A DNA stretch of 34,069 nt from an uncultured Fusobacterium sp. (GTDB taxonomy: Bacteria; Fusobacteriota; Fusobacteriia; Fusobacteriales; Fusobacteriaceae), in the NCBI GenBank assembly GCA_900543175.1, contig UQQO01000007.1, forward strand, positions 1 to 34,069, written 5' to 3'. The position numbers and the translations under genes were made by a program. The notes beneath the pieces are model-generated. The model was given only the letters and a program-made list of their open reading frames with translations. It was not told the origin of the DNA and did not search any database. Below are positions 16,586 through 26,261 of this stretch, piece by piece (within the stretch, counting starts at the first letter, position 1; each line of letters opens with the position of its first letter).

Positions 16586-16615
16586 CTAAATTATAAGTTA
16601 TAATTTAGTATAACA
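16586..16615 (-). promoter_or_regulatory. Extended -10 promoter and palindromic operator candidate of the alcohol dehydrogenase gene
   Basis: TGTTATACT (16607-16615) is an extended -10 promoter with no good -35. A perfect palindrome with 11-base arms around a single centre base covers 16586-16608 (left arm CTAAATTATAA). It overlaps the -10 edge, the predicted start near 16600 and the leader up to the GGAGGA site. Its position suits a repressor site, but as RNA it would also form a hairpin next to the ribosome binding site. Confidence 0.5.
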
Positions 16616-16624
16616 TTTATATAT

Positions 16625-16654
16625 AAAAAGGAATAGAAAATATTTCCTATTCCT
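16625..16654 (-). terminator. Terminator after the 95-residue membrane protein gene
   Basis: An 8-bp stem AGGAATAG/CTATTCCT with a loop that can partly pair (16629-16654), then TTTTTATATAT on the minus strand. It lies about 30 nt after the stop codon. Confidence 0.8.
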
Positions 16655-16682
16655 CTAATTAAATTTAAAATTTTTTAATTTT

Positions 16683-16970
16683 CTATTCTGTTATCATTCC
16701 TTTTTCGATTAAAATCTTTTTAGAATGTTCATCTGCTGGTTCCCAACCATTTTCTAATAATTTTGATGTATATACTTTATTATAGAAAAATGCTAAAACA
16801 ATATTTGAAACTCCACAAGTTACACAACCTACAACAAACATTATTATTGCCCATAACCAATCTCCTCTAAATAAAGGAACAAAAAGTCCAAAGAAAAATG
16901 TTGTCCAAGAAAAACCAACTAATCCTTTTTTTGTTAAATTACCTTTTTTTAAACTTAACTCTGTAGCCAT
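16683..16970 (-). CDS. Small membrane protein of unknown function
   Basis: A 95-residue protein with two hydrophobic segments (about 17-34 and 38-63) separated by RGDW. The block GFSWTTFFFGLFVPLFRGDW resembles small HrgC/DUF2628-type membrane proteins found in several bacterial phyla, and the tail YTSKLLENGWEPADE is predicted to be cytoplasmic. No enzyme motif is visible and I do not assign a function. The start follows AGGGGG at good spacing. It is a one-gene unit with promoter TTGAAA-17-TATACT and a terminator, so it is independently regulated from its neighbours. Confidence 0.82.
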   Translation of the reverse strand: MATELSLKKGNLTKKGLVGFSWTTFFFGLFVPLFRGDWLWAIIMFVVGCVTCGVSNIVLAFFYNKVYTSKLLENGWEPADEHSKKILIEKGMITE

Positions 16971-17013
16971 AATTTTTCCCCCTATATCTGATTATTAATA
17001 TCTTCTTACAAAG

Positions 17014-17042
17014 AGTATATAATATTTATAATTTATTTTCAA
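17014..17042 (-). promoter_or_regulatory. Promoter of the 95-residue membrane protein gene
   Basis: TTGAAA (17037-17042), 17 nt, then TATACT (17014-17019). The predicted start near 17007 gives a leader of about 36 nt with AGGGGG before the ATG. Confidence 0.7.
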
Positions 17043-17081
17043 CTAATATTATTCTTATTAATATTCGTTTTTTACCAAAAG

Positions 17082-17108
17082 AAAAAAGGACAATCTTTCG
17101 ATTGTCCT
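17082..17108 (-). terminator. Terminator after hppA
   Basis: A perfect 9-bp stem AGGACAATC/GATTGTCCT closed by a GAAA tetraloop (17087-17108) and followed by TTTTTTCTTTT on the minus strand. It begins about 11 nt after the hppA stop and is a textbook intrinsic terminator. Confidence 0.93.
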
Positions 17109-17119
17109 AATTATCTTAA

Positions 17120-19135
17120 TTACATAAATTTAACAAATAATGGTACTAGTACAAGAGCAACAATACTCATTAATTTAATAAGGATGTTTAGAGCTGGTCC
17201 AGAAGTATCTTTGAATGGATCTCCTACTGTATCTCCAACTACTGCTGCTTTATGTCTGTCAGAACCTTTACCGTCACCTTTGTATCCAGCTTCGATTTGT
17301 TTCTTAGCGTTGTCCCAAGCTCCTCCAGCGTTAGCCATCATGATAGCCATAAGTACACCAGTTACAAGAGATCCTGCTAGTAATCCTCCAAGAGCTGCTA
17401 CTGACCAAAGTCCAATTCCTACTGGAACAACTATAGCAAGGATTCCAGGTAGAATCATTTCTTTTAATGAAGAGTGAGTAGAAATTTCAACACATCTCTT
17501 ATAGTCAGGTTTTCCTTTTCCTTCCATGATTCCAGGAATTTCTCTAAATTGTCTTCTAACTTCTTCAACCATTTCCATAGCTGCTTTACCAACTGCAGTC
17601 ATAGTAAGAGCTGAGAATAAGAATGTTAACATTCCTCCGATGAATAGTCCAACTATAACTTCTGGGTTAGTTACTTCAATAACGAAGTCGAAGTCTGTAG
17701 CTGCTTGAACTGCTTCTTTATAAGCTGCAAATAGAGATAGAGCTGTAAGAGCTGCTGATCCGATAGCGAATCCTTTTCCAACTGCTGCTGTTGAGTTTCC
17801 AACTGCGTCAAGTTTATCTGTACATTCTCTTACTTCGTGAGGTAATTCAGACATTTCTGCAATTCCTCCAGCGTTATCTGCAACTGGTCCATAAGCGTCA
17901 ACTGCAACAACCATTCCTGTACTTGCTAGCATTCCAACTGCTGCTACTGAAATTCCGTAGATTCCTGAGATATCTTTAGATGCCATGTAAGCAACGATGA
18001 TAGCGATAGCAATGATAACGATAGGTGCAACTGTTGATTCCATTCCAACTGCTAATCCTTCGATTATAGTTGTAGCTGGTCCAGTTTTAGCAGCATCAGA
18101 AATTCTGTTAACTGCTTTTTTACCAGTATCTGTATATAGTCCTGTGAAGTATGCTATGATTAATCCTGCTACTAGTCCAGCAACGATAGCATAGAATATT
18201 CCCATTTCTAATCCTAAGTATTTAATAATTCCAAATGAAGCAACTAGAGAAAGTACTCCAGCAATTCTTGTTCCGTTTTCAAGTTTGTGGTAAACTTCAT
18301 CAGGATTGTTAGTTTTAACTGTTAATGTAGCTATAACTGAAGTTACAATTCCGAAAGCAGCGATTAATAGAGGTGCAACTAGGTATCCAGCATTTCCTCT
18401 TGATACTGCTAAAGTAGCTCCAATTGTCATAGCAGCGATTATTGATCCAACATAAGATTCAAATAAGTCTGCTCCCATTCCAGCAACGTCTCCAACGTTA
18501 TCTCCAACGTTGTCAGCGATTGTAGCAGGGTTTCTAGGGTCATCTTCAGGGATTCCAGCTTCTACTTTACCAACAAGGTCAGCTCCAACGTCTGCAGCTT
18601 TAGTGTAGATTCCTCCTCCAACTCTTGCAAATAGAGCGATTGAAGAAGCTCCCATTCCGAATCCAGTAACGATTGACATATCAGCATTGAATATCATTAT
18701 CATAACTGTTAATAAAAGCATTCCAAGTCCAACAACAGAAAGACCCATTACAGCTCCTCCAGCAAATGCAACGTCTAGAGCTTTTGAAAGTCCTCCTTCT
18801 TTAGCAGCTATTGAAGTTCTTCCGTTTGCTTTAGTAGCAATTCTCATTCCTACGTTTCCAGCAATTGCAGAAGTGATAGCTCCGCATACGAATGTGATAG
18901 CAACTTTAGGACTTAAGAAAATTCCTAATAATACAGCAACTGCGATTACAAAATATACTAGTATTTTGTATTCAGCAACTAGGAAAGCCATAGCTCCCTC
19001 TCTAATAGCATCAGTTATTTCTGCTACTCTTGGAATGTTAATTTGATAACTTTCCACTTTTTTAGAATAACCAAATGCTGCAACTAAAGCTATAATCCCA
19101 GCGGCTATCCCAACGTAAATAAACATTTGTTCCAT
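17120..19135 (-). CDS. hppA: Membrane-bound ion-pumping pyrophosphatase
   Basis: A 671-residue multi-span enzyme (about 16 membrane segments expected for the family) that hydrolyses pyrophosphate and pumps H+ and/or Na+. The catalytic core is visible in [39 protein letters not shown] and, late in the protein, [19 protein letters not shown]. The segment [18 protein letters not shown] carries Ala where K+-independent enzymes have Lys, so it should be K+-dependent. Many such enzymes in anaerobes pump Na+, but I cannot settle the ion from this reading. An AGGAGG site lies 9 nt from the ATG. It is a single-gene unit with its own promoter and a strong terminator. It saves energy from pyrophosphate released by the polymerisation reactions encoded around it. 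Confidence 0.97.
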   Translation of the reverse strand: MEQMFIYVGIAAGIIALVAAFGYSKKVESYQINIPRVAEITDAIREGAMAFLVAEYKILVYFVIAVAVLLGIFLSPKVAITFVCGAITSAIAGNVGMRIATKANGRTSIAAKEGGLSKALDVAFAGGAVMGLSVVGLGMLLLTVMIMIFNADMSIVTGFGMGASSIALFARVGGGIYTKAADVGADLVGKVEAGIPEDDPRNPATIADNVGDNVGDVAGMGADLFESYVGSIIAAMTIGATLAVSRGNAGYLVAPLLIAAFGIVTSVIATLTVKTNNPDEVYHKLENGTRIAGVLSLVASFGIIKYLGLEMGIFYAIVAGLVAGLIIAYFTGLYTDTGKKAVNRISDAAKTGPATTIIEGLAVGMESTVAPIVIIAIAIIVAYMASKDISGIYGISVAAVGMLASTGMVVAVDAYGPVADNAGGIAEMSELPHEVRECTDKLDAVGNSTAAVGKGFAIGSAALTALSLFAAYKEAVQAATDFDFVIEVTNPEVIVGLFIGGMLTFLFSALTMTAVGKAAMEMVEEVRRQFREIPGIMEGKGKPDYKRCVEISTHSSLKEMILPGILAIVVPVGIGLWSVAALGGLLAGSLVTGVLMAIMMANAGGAWDNAKKQIEAGYKGDGKGSDRHKAAVVGDTVGDPFKDTSGPALNILIKLMSIVALVLVPLFVKFM

Positions 19136-19183
19136 TTAGATAATCCTCCTAATATATTAATTATTAATTTACACACACACTAC

Positions 19184-19212
19184 ATTATATTTGAAAAATT
19201 AAATTATTACAA
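19184..19212 (-). promoter_or_regulatory. Promoter of hppA
   Basis: TTGTAA (19207-19212), 17 nt, then TATAAT (19184-19189). The predicted start near 19177 lies at a GT dinucleotide run, about 42 nt before the ATG. No terminator is visible between apbE and this promoter. Confidence 0.65.
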
Positions 19213-19234
19213 GTATTTTTATTTAAATTTTCTT

Positions 19235-20218
19235 TTATTTTTCAAAAAATTCAAGATTTTTTGACTTAAAAATTCTCATCTCTTTATCCACTACTAAAAC
19301 TTTCATTTTTTGATCTTTCTCAGCATAAGAAATGATCTTTTCTATAGGCATAGTAAAGAATGCTGTTGAGTACATATCAGCTATAAAAGCATTATCACAA
19401 ATTACAAGCACCATCTTTTTATCTGATATAGGATATCCTGTAGTTTTATCTAAAATATGGTGATATCTCTTTCCATCTATCTCAACATATGTTTGATAGT
19501 CTCCAGATACTCCCATACTTTCATTGTTAAGTTCAACTACACCTAATATCTGATCTGGAGCTTGAGGATTTTGTACTCCTATTCTCCATGGTTTATTTTC
19601 AGGTTTTGTTCCTATTACATCAATACTTGAAATACTAGTTATAAAAGCACTTTTTATTCCCTTTTCTTCTAATTTTTCCTTAGCTTTTTGTACAGCATAT
19701 CCCTTTAAAAATGATCCTGTATCTATGCTTTTTACTGGAGATTCTATTATTAAATTATCTCCTTCAATCTTAACCTTAGAAAAATCTATTACTTCTTGAA
19801 CTTTTTTTATCTCCTCAAATGTAGGAACAGATAATTTTGCTACCTCTCCAAAGCCCCAAGTTTTTAAAAGAGGTTCTATTGTTATATCATATTTTTTATT
19901 TGAAAGCTCATACATCTTATTTACTTCATTAAATAAGTATTTTCCCTCTTCATCCAATTTTACACTTTTATTTTCTGAAGAGTTTAATCTTCCTATAACA
20001 CTTTCTGGAACTTTACTATTGAACTTTTGATCTATTCTAGCTATCTCTTCAAAAGCTTTTTCCATAGATTCTCTAGCTAGTTTCTCATCACTGTCATAAA
20101 CAGTGATTCTTATATATGTTCCAAAAAGAAATTTTTCACTTTCAAACTTTTTAATCTCTTTATTGCAACCTAATAAAAGTACAATAGAGACAAAAAGAAC
20201 AAAAATTTTTTTTAACAT
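19235..20218 (-). CDS. apbE: FAD:protein FMN transferase (lipoprotein)
   Basis: A 327-residue ApbE-family flavin transferase, which attaches FMN to a Ser/Thr of proteins such as RnfG/RnfD or NqrB/NqrC. Starting at 20218 the protein has a lipoprotein signal peptide with lipobox LLLGC (Cys18), so it is exported and lipid-anchored. Family blocks include FLFGTYIRITVYD, FNSKVPESVIGRLN, YDITIEPLLKTWGFG, DTGSFLKGYAVQKA, WRIGVQNPQAP, GVSGDYQTYVEIDGKRYHHILDKTTGYP and the metal-site region ADMYSTAFF. The reading frame extends 17 codons further upstream into rpoZ, but only the chosen ATG has a GAGGA site and a sensible signal peptide. It begins 1 nt after the rpoZ stop. Rnf-type targets must lie elsewhere. 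Confidence 0.95.
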   Translation of the reverse strand: MLKKIFVLFVSIVLLLGCNKEIKKFESEKFLFGTYIRITVYDSDEKLARESMEKAFEEIARIDQKFNSKVPESVIGRLNSSENKSVKLDEEGKYLFNEVNKMYELSNKKYDITIEPLLKTWGFGEVAKLSVPTFEEIKKVQEVIDFSKVKIEGDNLIIESPVKSIDTGSFLKGYAVQKAKEKLEEKGIKSAFITSISSIDVIGTKPENKPWRIGVQNPQAPDQILGVVELNNESMGVSGDYQTYVEIDGKRYHHILDKTTGYPISDKKMVLVICDNAFIADMYSTAFFTMPIEKIISYAEKDQKMKVLVVDKEMRIFKSKNLEFFEK

Positions 20219-20219
20219 A

Positions 20220-20435
20220 TTAGTCCTCAACTTTGTCTTCAGCAAATTCATACCCAATTTTTCCATCAAGTATCTCTCTAAAAGCTTTTTTTACATCAGT
20301 ATCTTTTTTACTGCATTTAGTTAATAGTTGATCTCCTTTTCCTATTTCTCTTGCTCTTTGTCCACTTATAATAGTTAAAATATATTTATTAGGTATTCTT
20401 TCTAAAAGTTCATCATAAATTATCTCTTTTTTCAT
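20220..20435 (-). CDS. rpoZ: RNA polymerase omega subunit
   Basis: A 71-residue omega subunit, which helps assemble beta' into RNA polymerase. The family pattern is visible in ELLERIPNKYILTIISGQRAREIG, followed by an insertion-like KGDQLLTKCSKKDTD and the helix KKAFREILDGKIGYEF. It has an AGGAGG site and starts 9 nt after gmk, the usual yicC-remA-gmk-rpoZ order. With rpoB, rpoC and rpoD it puts four polymerase subunit genes within this window. Confidence 0.92.
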   Translation of the reverse strand: MKKEIIYDELLERIPNKYILTIISGQRAREIGKGDQLLTKCSKKDTDVKKAFREILDGKIGYEFAEDKVED

Positions 20436-20444
20436 AATATCCTC

Positions 20445-21002
20445 CTATTTACTCTTCTCTTCAATAATTTTTTTCAACTCTTCACATGCTTGTTCAACAG
20501 TATAATTTATTATTGTCATATCATACTCTTTTTCATACTCTAATTCTTTAATAGAGTTAGCAAGTCTTAATTGAATAGTCTCTTCACTATCTGTTTTTCT
20601 ACCTCTTAATCTTGCTTCTAAATCTGCATTAGTAGGAGTTTTAAAGAATATAAGATTTGCATCTGGGTATTGATCTCTAACTTGTAATCCACCTTGTACA
20701 TCTATTTCTAGTATTACATTTTCTCCCTTAGCCAATCTATTTTCAACTTCTGATTTTAAAGTTCCATAGTAATTTCCATGTACTGTAGCATACTCTAAAA
20801 AGTCACCATTTTTTTCTTTTCTTAAAAATTCCTCTTTAGTTAAAAAATAGTAATCTCTTCCATCTACCTCTCCTGTTCTAGGTTCTCTAGTAGTGGCAGA
20901 AGTTGCTAAATTAATTCCAAGCATTTTGCGAACCAATCTGCATATAGTTGATTTCCCAGCTCCACTTGGTCCAGATACTACATATAGATTTCCTTTTGAC
21001 AT
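20445..21002 (-). CDS. gmk: Guanylate kinase
   Basis: The 185-residue kinase that converts GMP to GDP. The P-loop SGPSGAGKST is at 10-19 with Lys17. The GMP-binding block TTREPRTGEVDGRDYYFLTKEEF and FLEYATVHGNYYGT are intact, as are ILEIDVQGGLQVR and the LID region RLRGRKTDSEETIQLRL. Length is slightly short but complete. It starts 2 nt after remA, with its GGAGA site inside the remA end. It supplies GTP precursors and lies next to rpoZ, as in many bacteria. Confidence 0.98.
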   Translation of the reverse strand: MSKGNLYVVSGPSGAGKSTICRLVRKMLGINLATSATTREPRTGEVDGRDYYFLTKEEFLRKEKNGDFLEYATVHGNYYGTLKSEVENRLAKGENVILEIDVQGGLQVRDQYPDANLIFFKTPTNADLEARLRGRKTDSEETIQLRLANSIKELEYEKEYDMTIINYTVEQACEELKKIIEEKSK

Positions 21003-21004
21003 CG

Positions 21005-21244
21005 TTATTCTCCTTTTCCTATTCTCAATGATATGGTTTCTGGATTTATAGCTGACATTATCACATGATTTGAGTCAGTTATTATTAAGGTTTTTGTTTT
21101 CTTTCCAAGAGTAGCATCTATCAAACGATTTTCAAGTTTTGCTTCCTCTCTTAATCTTCTACTTGGTGCTGAATCAGGATTTATAATAGCTACTATTCTC
21201 TCATCCATTACCATATTGTTAAACCCTATATTCACTGGCTTCAT
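21005..21244 (-). CDS. remA: RemA/DUF370-family regulator
   Basis: A 79-residue member of the RemA family (DUF370), DNA-binding regulators of biofilm matrix and osmoprotection genes in Bacillus. Family blocks NIGFNNMV, ERIVAIINPDSAPSRRLREEAK, LIDATLGKKTKTLIITDSNHVIMSAI and the ending SLRIGK are present. The conserved position between yicC and gmk supports the family call. The regulon here is unknown. It has an AGGAGGG site and starts 12 nt after yicC. Confidence 0.93.
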   Translation of the reverse strand: MKPVNIGFNNMVMDERIVAIINPDSAPSRRLREEAKLENRLIDATLGKKTKTLIITDSNHVIMSAINPETISLRIGKGE

Positions 21245-21256
21245 GTAATTGCCCTC

Positions 21257-22135
21257 CTATTCAATATTCATAGCTTGTTCTCTTATCTTTTCCAATTCAT
21301 TTTTACTCTCTACAACTAATTTAGAAATATCATATAAGTTGCATTTTACCCCTGTTGTATTTAGCTCTCTAAAAATCTCTTGAAGTATAAAATCAATCTT
21401 TTTCCCAATAGCAATTTCAGAACTATTCATTTCTAATTTTAATTGTGTTAAATGACTATCCAATCTTGAAATTTCTTCTGAGATATCTGATTTATCTGTA
21501 AATAATAGAATCTCTTTTAAAATATCTTCCTCTTTAAATTCTACTTCTTCTTTTATCTTTTCAAGTCTCTCTAATAATTTTGTCTTATAATTGCTTACTA
21601 CTATATCTTTAAACTTTTTAATTTCCTCTATCTTACTTTCAAGAACCTCTATTCTCTCCATAAAATAAAGTCTTAGTCTATTTCCCTCATCCTCTTTAGT
21701 CTTTATAAATCCAACTAAAAGTTCTTGTATCTTTTCTAAAATAAATTTTGAATACTCATTTTCATCTATTTCAAAATCATTTTTCTTTATTACATTTAAA
21801 TTTCTAACTAAAATGTCCATTTTATTTGTAAATTTTTCATCAAAGTCATTTTCCATCTCTTTTAGAATCTTCATATAAGCTGAACTTAGACTTCTATCAT
21901 AATCGAAGATCTCTCCAAGTTCTCTCTTATCTTCAAATTCTATTTTTAGATCTAATGATCCTCTACTTATTTTTGAGGCTACCTCTGTTCTTATAGCATT
22001 TTCCAAAAAATTTAAATTATATGGAAGTTTTATTTTTAAATTTAAATTTTTATTATTAACACTTTTTAGCTCTAAATTAATAGCAAACTTTTCATCTTCA
22101 AAATTAAGTTTAGAATAACCTGTCATACTTCTCAT
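21257..22135 (-). CDS. yicC: YicC-family endoribonuclease
   Basis: A 292-residue protein of the YicC/YloC family; members have been shown to act as endoribonucleases in RNA turnover. The N-terminal signature is MRSMTGYSKLNFED with LELKSVNNKNLNLKIKLP. The conserved C-terminal part reads IGKKIDFILQEIFRELNTTGVKCNLYDIS, ending with ELEKIREQAMNIE. The middle is rich in charged coiled helices. A GGAGGAA site precedes the ATG. It opens the yicC-remA-gmk-rpoZ-apbE cluster just after the rpoC-end hairpin, with no clear separate promoter seen. Confidence 0.95.
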   Translation of the reverse strand: MRSMTGYSKLNFEDEKFAINLELKSVNNKNLNLKIKLPYNLNFLENAIRTEVASKISRGSLDLKIEFEDKRELGEIFDYDRSLSSAYMKILKEMENDFDEKFTNKMDILVRNLNVIKKNDFEIDENEYSKFILEKIQELLVGFIKTKEDEGNRLRLYFMERIEVLESKIEEIKKFKDIVVSNYKTKLLERLEKIKEEVEFKEEDILKEILLFTDKSDISEEISRLDSHLTQLKLEMNSSEIAIGKKIDFILQEIFRELNTTGVKCNLYDISKLVVESKNELEKIREQAMNIE

Positions 22136-22168
22136 ATTTTTTCCTCCAAGAACAGTAAAATAATACAG

Positions 22169-22198
22169 GAATAGGCGACTATATTATGTCGCCTATTC
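22169..22198 (-). terminator. Hairpin between rpoC and yicC
   Basis: A perfect 11-bp stem GAATAGGCGAC/GTCGCCTATTC with an 8-nt loop begins 9 nt after the rpoC stop. On the minus strand it is followed by CTGTATTATTTT, not a clean T tract, so it may leak or act as an mRNA 3' stabiliser. On the plus strand side the following tract is more T-rich. Confidence 0.6.
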
Positions 22199-22206
22199 TT
22201 ATTTTA

Positions 22207-25200
22207 TTATTCTTCTTCTGATAATTTTTTAACTCTTATCTTCTTATATGCACTGAATCCAGTTCCAGCAGGTATCTTCTTACCGATGATTACGTTTTCT
22301 TTCAATCCTTCTAAGAAGTCAATTTTTCCTTCAATAGCAGCATTTGAAAGTACTTTTGTAGTTTCTTGGAATGATGCAGCAGAGATAAAGCTTCCTGTAT
22401 TTACAGCAGCTTTAGTAATACCTTGAATAATTGGTTCATATTGAATTAATGGTTTTCCTAATTCTTTTAATCTTGCATTTTCTAGGTCTACTACTCTCTT
22501 TTCAACCACTTCATCTTCTAAGAATAGAGATGCTCCTGAATCGATTATTCTTACTTTCTTAAACATTTGTTTAACGATGATCTCAATGTGCTTGTCGTTA
22601 ACTCCAACTCCTTGGTCTCTATATACTTGTTGTACTGATTCAAGGATAAATTGTTCTGCAGCTACAAGTCCTTTGATATTTAAGATGTCAAATGGAGAAA
22701 TTGCTCCTTCTGTAATTTTATCTCCAGCTTTAACAAGCATACCATCTGTTACAACTAAACGTTCTCCAACTGGTACTAAGTATTCTTTAAAGTCTTTTGA
22801 GTCACTTGTAGATTTAACTAGGATAACTCTCATACCTTTTTTCTTCTTACCAGTAACTTCTACTTTTCCTTCTATTTCAGTAAGCATTGCTTTACCTTTA
22901 GGATTTCTTGCTTCAAATAGCTCTTGAACTCTTGGAAGACCTCCAGTGATATCTTTTGTTCCGGCTCCTTCTTTGATGATCTTAGCTATTGTTTGACCTT
23001 TTTTAACTTCTTCTCCCTCTCTTACCATTAAGTAAGCTCCAAATGGGATAACATAGCTTCCTTTTGCATTTCCTTCATTGTCAAATACAACTACTCTTGG
23101 GTTGATATCTCCTGATTCTACTGGTTTAATTGCCATGTATTCAGTAACGTCATATTTTTCATCATAGTTTTCTTTAACATAAAGTTCTCTATATTCAATT
23201 CTACCATCTTGGTCAGCGATAATAGGGATATGGAATGGATCAAATGTTACTAGAGTATCTCCAATTTCAACATTATCTCCCTCTTTAACTTTTAATATAG
23301 ATCCTGATGGAATTTCATAGTCATAGTTTCCAATGATTAATTTAGCTGATTGGCTAACTACGATTTGTTCTCCAGTTTTTTCATTTTCTAGAGTTTTAAC
23401 ATCTCTATAAACTACTTTACCAGAGTTTTCAGCTCTAACTCCACTTACAACTGTTGCTGCTGTTGCAACTCCTCCTGTATGGAACGTTCTCATTGTAAGC
23501 TGTGTACCTGGTTCTCCGATTGATTGAGCAGCGATAACTCCAACTGCTTCTCCAAGAAGTATTTCTCTATGGTTAGAAAGGTCCATACCATAACATTTTT
23601 GACATACTCCTTTTTCTAGAGAACAAGTTAATGGAGATCTGATTTTAACTTTTCTTATTCCAAGTTCATTGATTTTATCAATTAATTCTTTACCAATCAT
23701 AGTATTTCTAGTAGCGATTACTTCTCCTTCAAATACTAGATCTTCAGCAAGAACTCTTCCTCTAATTCTTTCATCTAATTTCTCAATTACTTTACCATCT
23801 GAAACTAGTTCTCCAACTTCAATTCCTTGAGTTGTTCCACAATCTTCAGCTTTAACAATAACTTCATGAGAAATATCAACAAGTCTTCTTGTTAAGTATC
23901 CTGAATCGGCAGTTCTTAGGGCAGTATCTGCTAGTCCTTTTCTAGCTCCATGTGATGACATGAAGAACTCTAATACTGTTAGTCCTTCACGGAAGTTAGC
24001 TTTAATAGGTACCTCAATGATTCTTCCTTGTGTATCGGCCATGTTTCCTCTCATGGCAGCAAGTTGTCTCATCTGAGATATGTTACCTCTGGCTCCTGAG
24101 TTCGCCATCATGTAAACTGGGTTGAATTGGTCTAGTCCATCCATCATTGCTTTTGTAACAGCTTCTGTAGCTTCTGACCAAACTGCGATTGTTTTTCTAT
24201 ATCTTTCTTCGTTAATGATTTTTCCTTCTTTATAATCATTATCTATTTCAGCAACTCTTCTATCAGCATCAGCAAGTATCTCTTTCTTAGCTGCAGGAAT
24301 TTCAAGGTCTTCTATACCTACTGATACCCCTGCCATTGCTCCATAGTGATATCCGAAGTCTTTAATCTTATTGATTAATTCTGCTGTTTCAGTAAATCCA
24401 TGCTCATCATATAATTTAGCGATAAGTTTCTTTAATTGTGATTTACCAAATGTTACATGGTATTGTTTGTCAACTTCAGGTAGGATTTCATTGAACATTA
24501 ATCTTCCTGGAGTAGTTTCTACCATTTCTCCATTTATTCTTACTTTAATCATTGCATGAGTATCTAGTACTCCATTTTGATATGCAGTAAGTGCTTGTTC
24601 TATATTTGAGAATGCTTTTCCTTCTCCTTTAGATCCTGGTCTGTCTTTAGTCATATAGAAACATCCCATAACCATGTCTTGAGACGGAACTGCGATTGGT
24701 TCTCCGTTTGATGGAGATATAATGTTGTTTGGTGCTAACATTAATAATTTAGCTTCCATTATAGCTTCTGGAGATAGCATTAAGTGTACTGCCATTTGGT
24801 CTCCGTCGAAGTCAGCATTGAATGCAGAACATACTAATGGGTGAAGTCTAATTGCTTTTCCTTCAATTAGTACTGGTTCAAATGCTTGAATAGATAGTCT
24901 GTGAAGAGTCGGAGCTCTGTTTAATAGAACTGGGTGATCTTGAATAACATCTTCAATTACATCCCATACTTTATCATCTGCATCTTCAACTAATTTTTTA
25001 GCTGTTTTGATATTTGATGCAAGTTCTCTTTTTACAAGTTCTCTCATAATAAATGGTTTGTATAGTTCAAGAGCCATTTTCTTAGGGATTCCACATTGGT
25101 TCATTTTTAGAGATGGTCCTACAACGATAACCGATCTCGCTGAGTAGTCAACCCTTTTTCCAAGTAGGTTTTGTCTAAATCTTCCTTGTTTTCCTTTTAA

Positions 25201-26157
25201 CATATCAGATAGAGATTTTAACTCTCTGTTGTTTTGAGCAACAACTGGTTTTCCTCTTCTTCCATTGTCAATTAAAGCATCTACTGCTTCTTGAAGCATT
25301 CTTTTTTCATTTTTTACAACGATTTCTGGTGCTTTTATTTCTAAAAGTTTTTTAAGTCTGTTATTTCTGTTGATAACTCTTCTATATAGATCGTTTAAGT
25401 CAGAAGTAGCAAATCTTCCTCCATCAAGTTGTACCATAGGTCTTAAATCTGCTGGAATTACTGGAACATTTTTTAGTATCATCCATTCAGGTTTGTTGTT
25501 AGATGCTAAGAAGTCTCTAACTATTTTAAGTCTTTTTACAACTTTCTTTCTCTTTTGAGATGAAGTTACATCTTCAAGATCTTTTTCAAGTTCATCTCTA
25601 AGAGTTTCAAGATCTGTTTTTTCTAATAATTTAAGGATAGCTTCAGCTCCCATTAAAGCTTCAAACTTATTTCCATATAGTTGTTTATATAATTTATATT
25701 CTTTTTCTGTAAGAATTTTTCCTTCTTTTAAGTTGCTTTCTCCAGATTCTGTTACTATATATCTAGCAAAATATAATACAGATTCTAATTCTTTTGGAGA
25801 TAGTCCAATTATTAATGACATTTTATTTGGAGTTCCTTTAGAATACCAAATATGAGAAACTGGTGCAGCAAGTGAGATATGCCCCATTCTTTCTCTTCTT
25901 ACTTTAGATCTTGTTACTTCTACCTCACACTTTTCACAGATAAGACCTTTATATCTCATTCTTTTGTACTTTCCACAAGCACATTCCCAGTCTTTAGTTG
26001 GTCCGAATATTTTTTCGCAGAATAGACCATCTCTTTCTGGATTTAAAGTTCTATAGTTTATAGTTTCAGGTTTTGTAACTTCCCCATATGACCATTCTTC
26101 TATCTTTTCAGGGGATGCTAATCTAATTCTTATTTTTTCAAAACTTCTTATTCCCAT
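22207..26157 (-). CDS. rpoC: RNA polymerase beta' subunit
   Basis: The 1316-residue beta' subunit. The first zinc site is Cys59, Cys61, Cys74, Cys77. The clamp coiled coil that binds sigma region 2 is visible ([20 protein letters not shown], then [19 protein letters not shown]). The catalytic [12 protein letters not shown] holds the three Mg-binding Asp residues, followed by the bridge and trigger helices ([36 protein letters not shown]). A second zinc cluster appears at CGTTQG and [11 protein letters not shown]. The ATG at 26157 gives the family's usual start [11 protein letters not shown]; a TTG three codons upstream lies too close to the GGAGG site. The gene follows rpoB by about 100 nt. 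Confidence 0.99.
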   Translation of the reverse strand: MGIRSFEKIRIRLASPEKIEEWSYGEVTKPETINYRTLNPERDGLFCEKIFGPTKDWECACGKYKRMRYKGLICEKCEVEVTRSKVRRERMGHISLAAPVSHIWYSKGTPNKMSLIIGLSPKELESVLYFARYIVTESGESNLKEGKILTEKEYKLYKQLYGNKFEALMGAEAILKLLEKTDLETLRDELEKDLEDVTSSQKRKKVVKRLKIVRDFLASNNKPEWMILKNVPVIPADLRPMVQLDGGRFATSDLNDLYRRVINRNNRLKKLLEIKAPEIVVKNEKRMLQEAVDALIDNGRRGKPVVAQNNRELKSLSDMLKGKQGRFRQNLLGKRVDYSARSVIVVGPSLKMNQCGIPKKMALELYKPFIMRELVKRELASNIKTAKKLVEDADDKVWDVIEDVIQDHPVLLNRAPTLHRLSIQAFEPVLIEGKAIRLHPLVCSAFNADFDGDQMAVHLMLSPEAIMEAKLLMLAPNNIISPSNGEPIAVPSQDMVMGCFYMTKDRPGSKGEGKAFSNIEQALTAYQNGVLDTHAMIKVRINGEMVETTPGRLMFNEILPEVDKQYHVTFGKSQLKKLIAKLYDEHGFTETAELINKIKDFGYHYGAMAGVSVGIEDLEIPAAKKEILADADRRVAEIDNDYKEGKIINEERYRKTIAVWSEATEAVTKAMMDGLDQFNPVYMMANSGARGNISQMRQLAAMRGNMADTQGRIIEVPIKANFREGLTVLEFFMSSHGARKGLADTALRTADSGYLTRRLVDISHEVIVKAEDCGTTQGIEVGELVSDGKVIEKLDERIRGRVLAEDLVFEGEVIATRNTMIGKELIDKINELGIRKVKIRSPLTCSLEKGVCQKCYGMDLSNHREILLGEAVGVIAAQSIGEPGTQLTMRTFHTGGVATAATVVSGVRAENSGKVVYRDVKTLENEKTGEQIVVSQSAKLIIGNYDYEIPSGSILKVKEGDNVEIGDTLVTFDPFHIPIIADQDGRIEYRELYVKENYDEKYDVTEYMAIKPVESGDINPRVVVFDNEGNAKGSYVIPFGAYLMVREGEEVKKGQTIAKIIKEGAGTKDITGGLPRVQELFEARNPKGKAMLTEIEGKVEVTGKKKKGMRVILVKSTSDSKDFKEYLVPVGERLVVTDGMLVKAGDKITEGAISPFDILNIKGLVAAEQFILESVQQVYRDQGVGVNDKHIEIIVKQMFKKVRIIDSGASLFLEDEVVEKRVVDLENARLKELGKPLIQYEPIIQGITKAAVNTGSFISAASFQETTKVLSNAAIEGKIDFLEGLKENVIIGKKIPAGTGFSAYKKIRVKKLSEEE

Positions 26158-26261
26158 TAAATGCAAAGCCTCCTTAATTGAGATAAAGCTATTAGATTTA
26201 TTATTAGGAATAATTTGAATCTAAACCCAAATTATTCCCTAAGCAGTTATTTCTTATTTAA

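Noticed and set aside
17120..19135. Higher GC of hppA as a sign of transfer
   Set aside because: The protein is very rich in Ala and Gly, whose codons raise GC, and the codons look like those of other highly expressed genes here.
19168..19180. Short GT/AC dinucleotide run before hppA
   Set aside because: Only about five units; too short to call a phase-variable repeat without strain comparison.
20219..20269. Upstream Met start for apbE inside rpoZ
   Set aside because: It would bury the lipoprotein signal peptide behind 17 residues; the ATG at 20218 has GAGGA and a clean lipobox.
22577..22927. Plus-strand ORFs opposite rpoC, rpoB, hppA and other genes
   Set aside because: They are shadows of highly conserved minus-strand genes, with no ribosome binding sites, family motifs or gaps to occupy.
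26158..26166. rpoC start at an upstream TTG
   Set aside because: It lies about 2 nt from GGAGG, too close. The ATG at 26157 gives the conserved [11 protein letters not shown] start.
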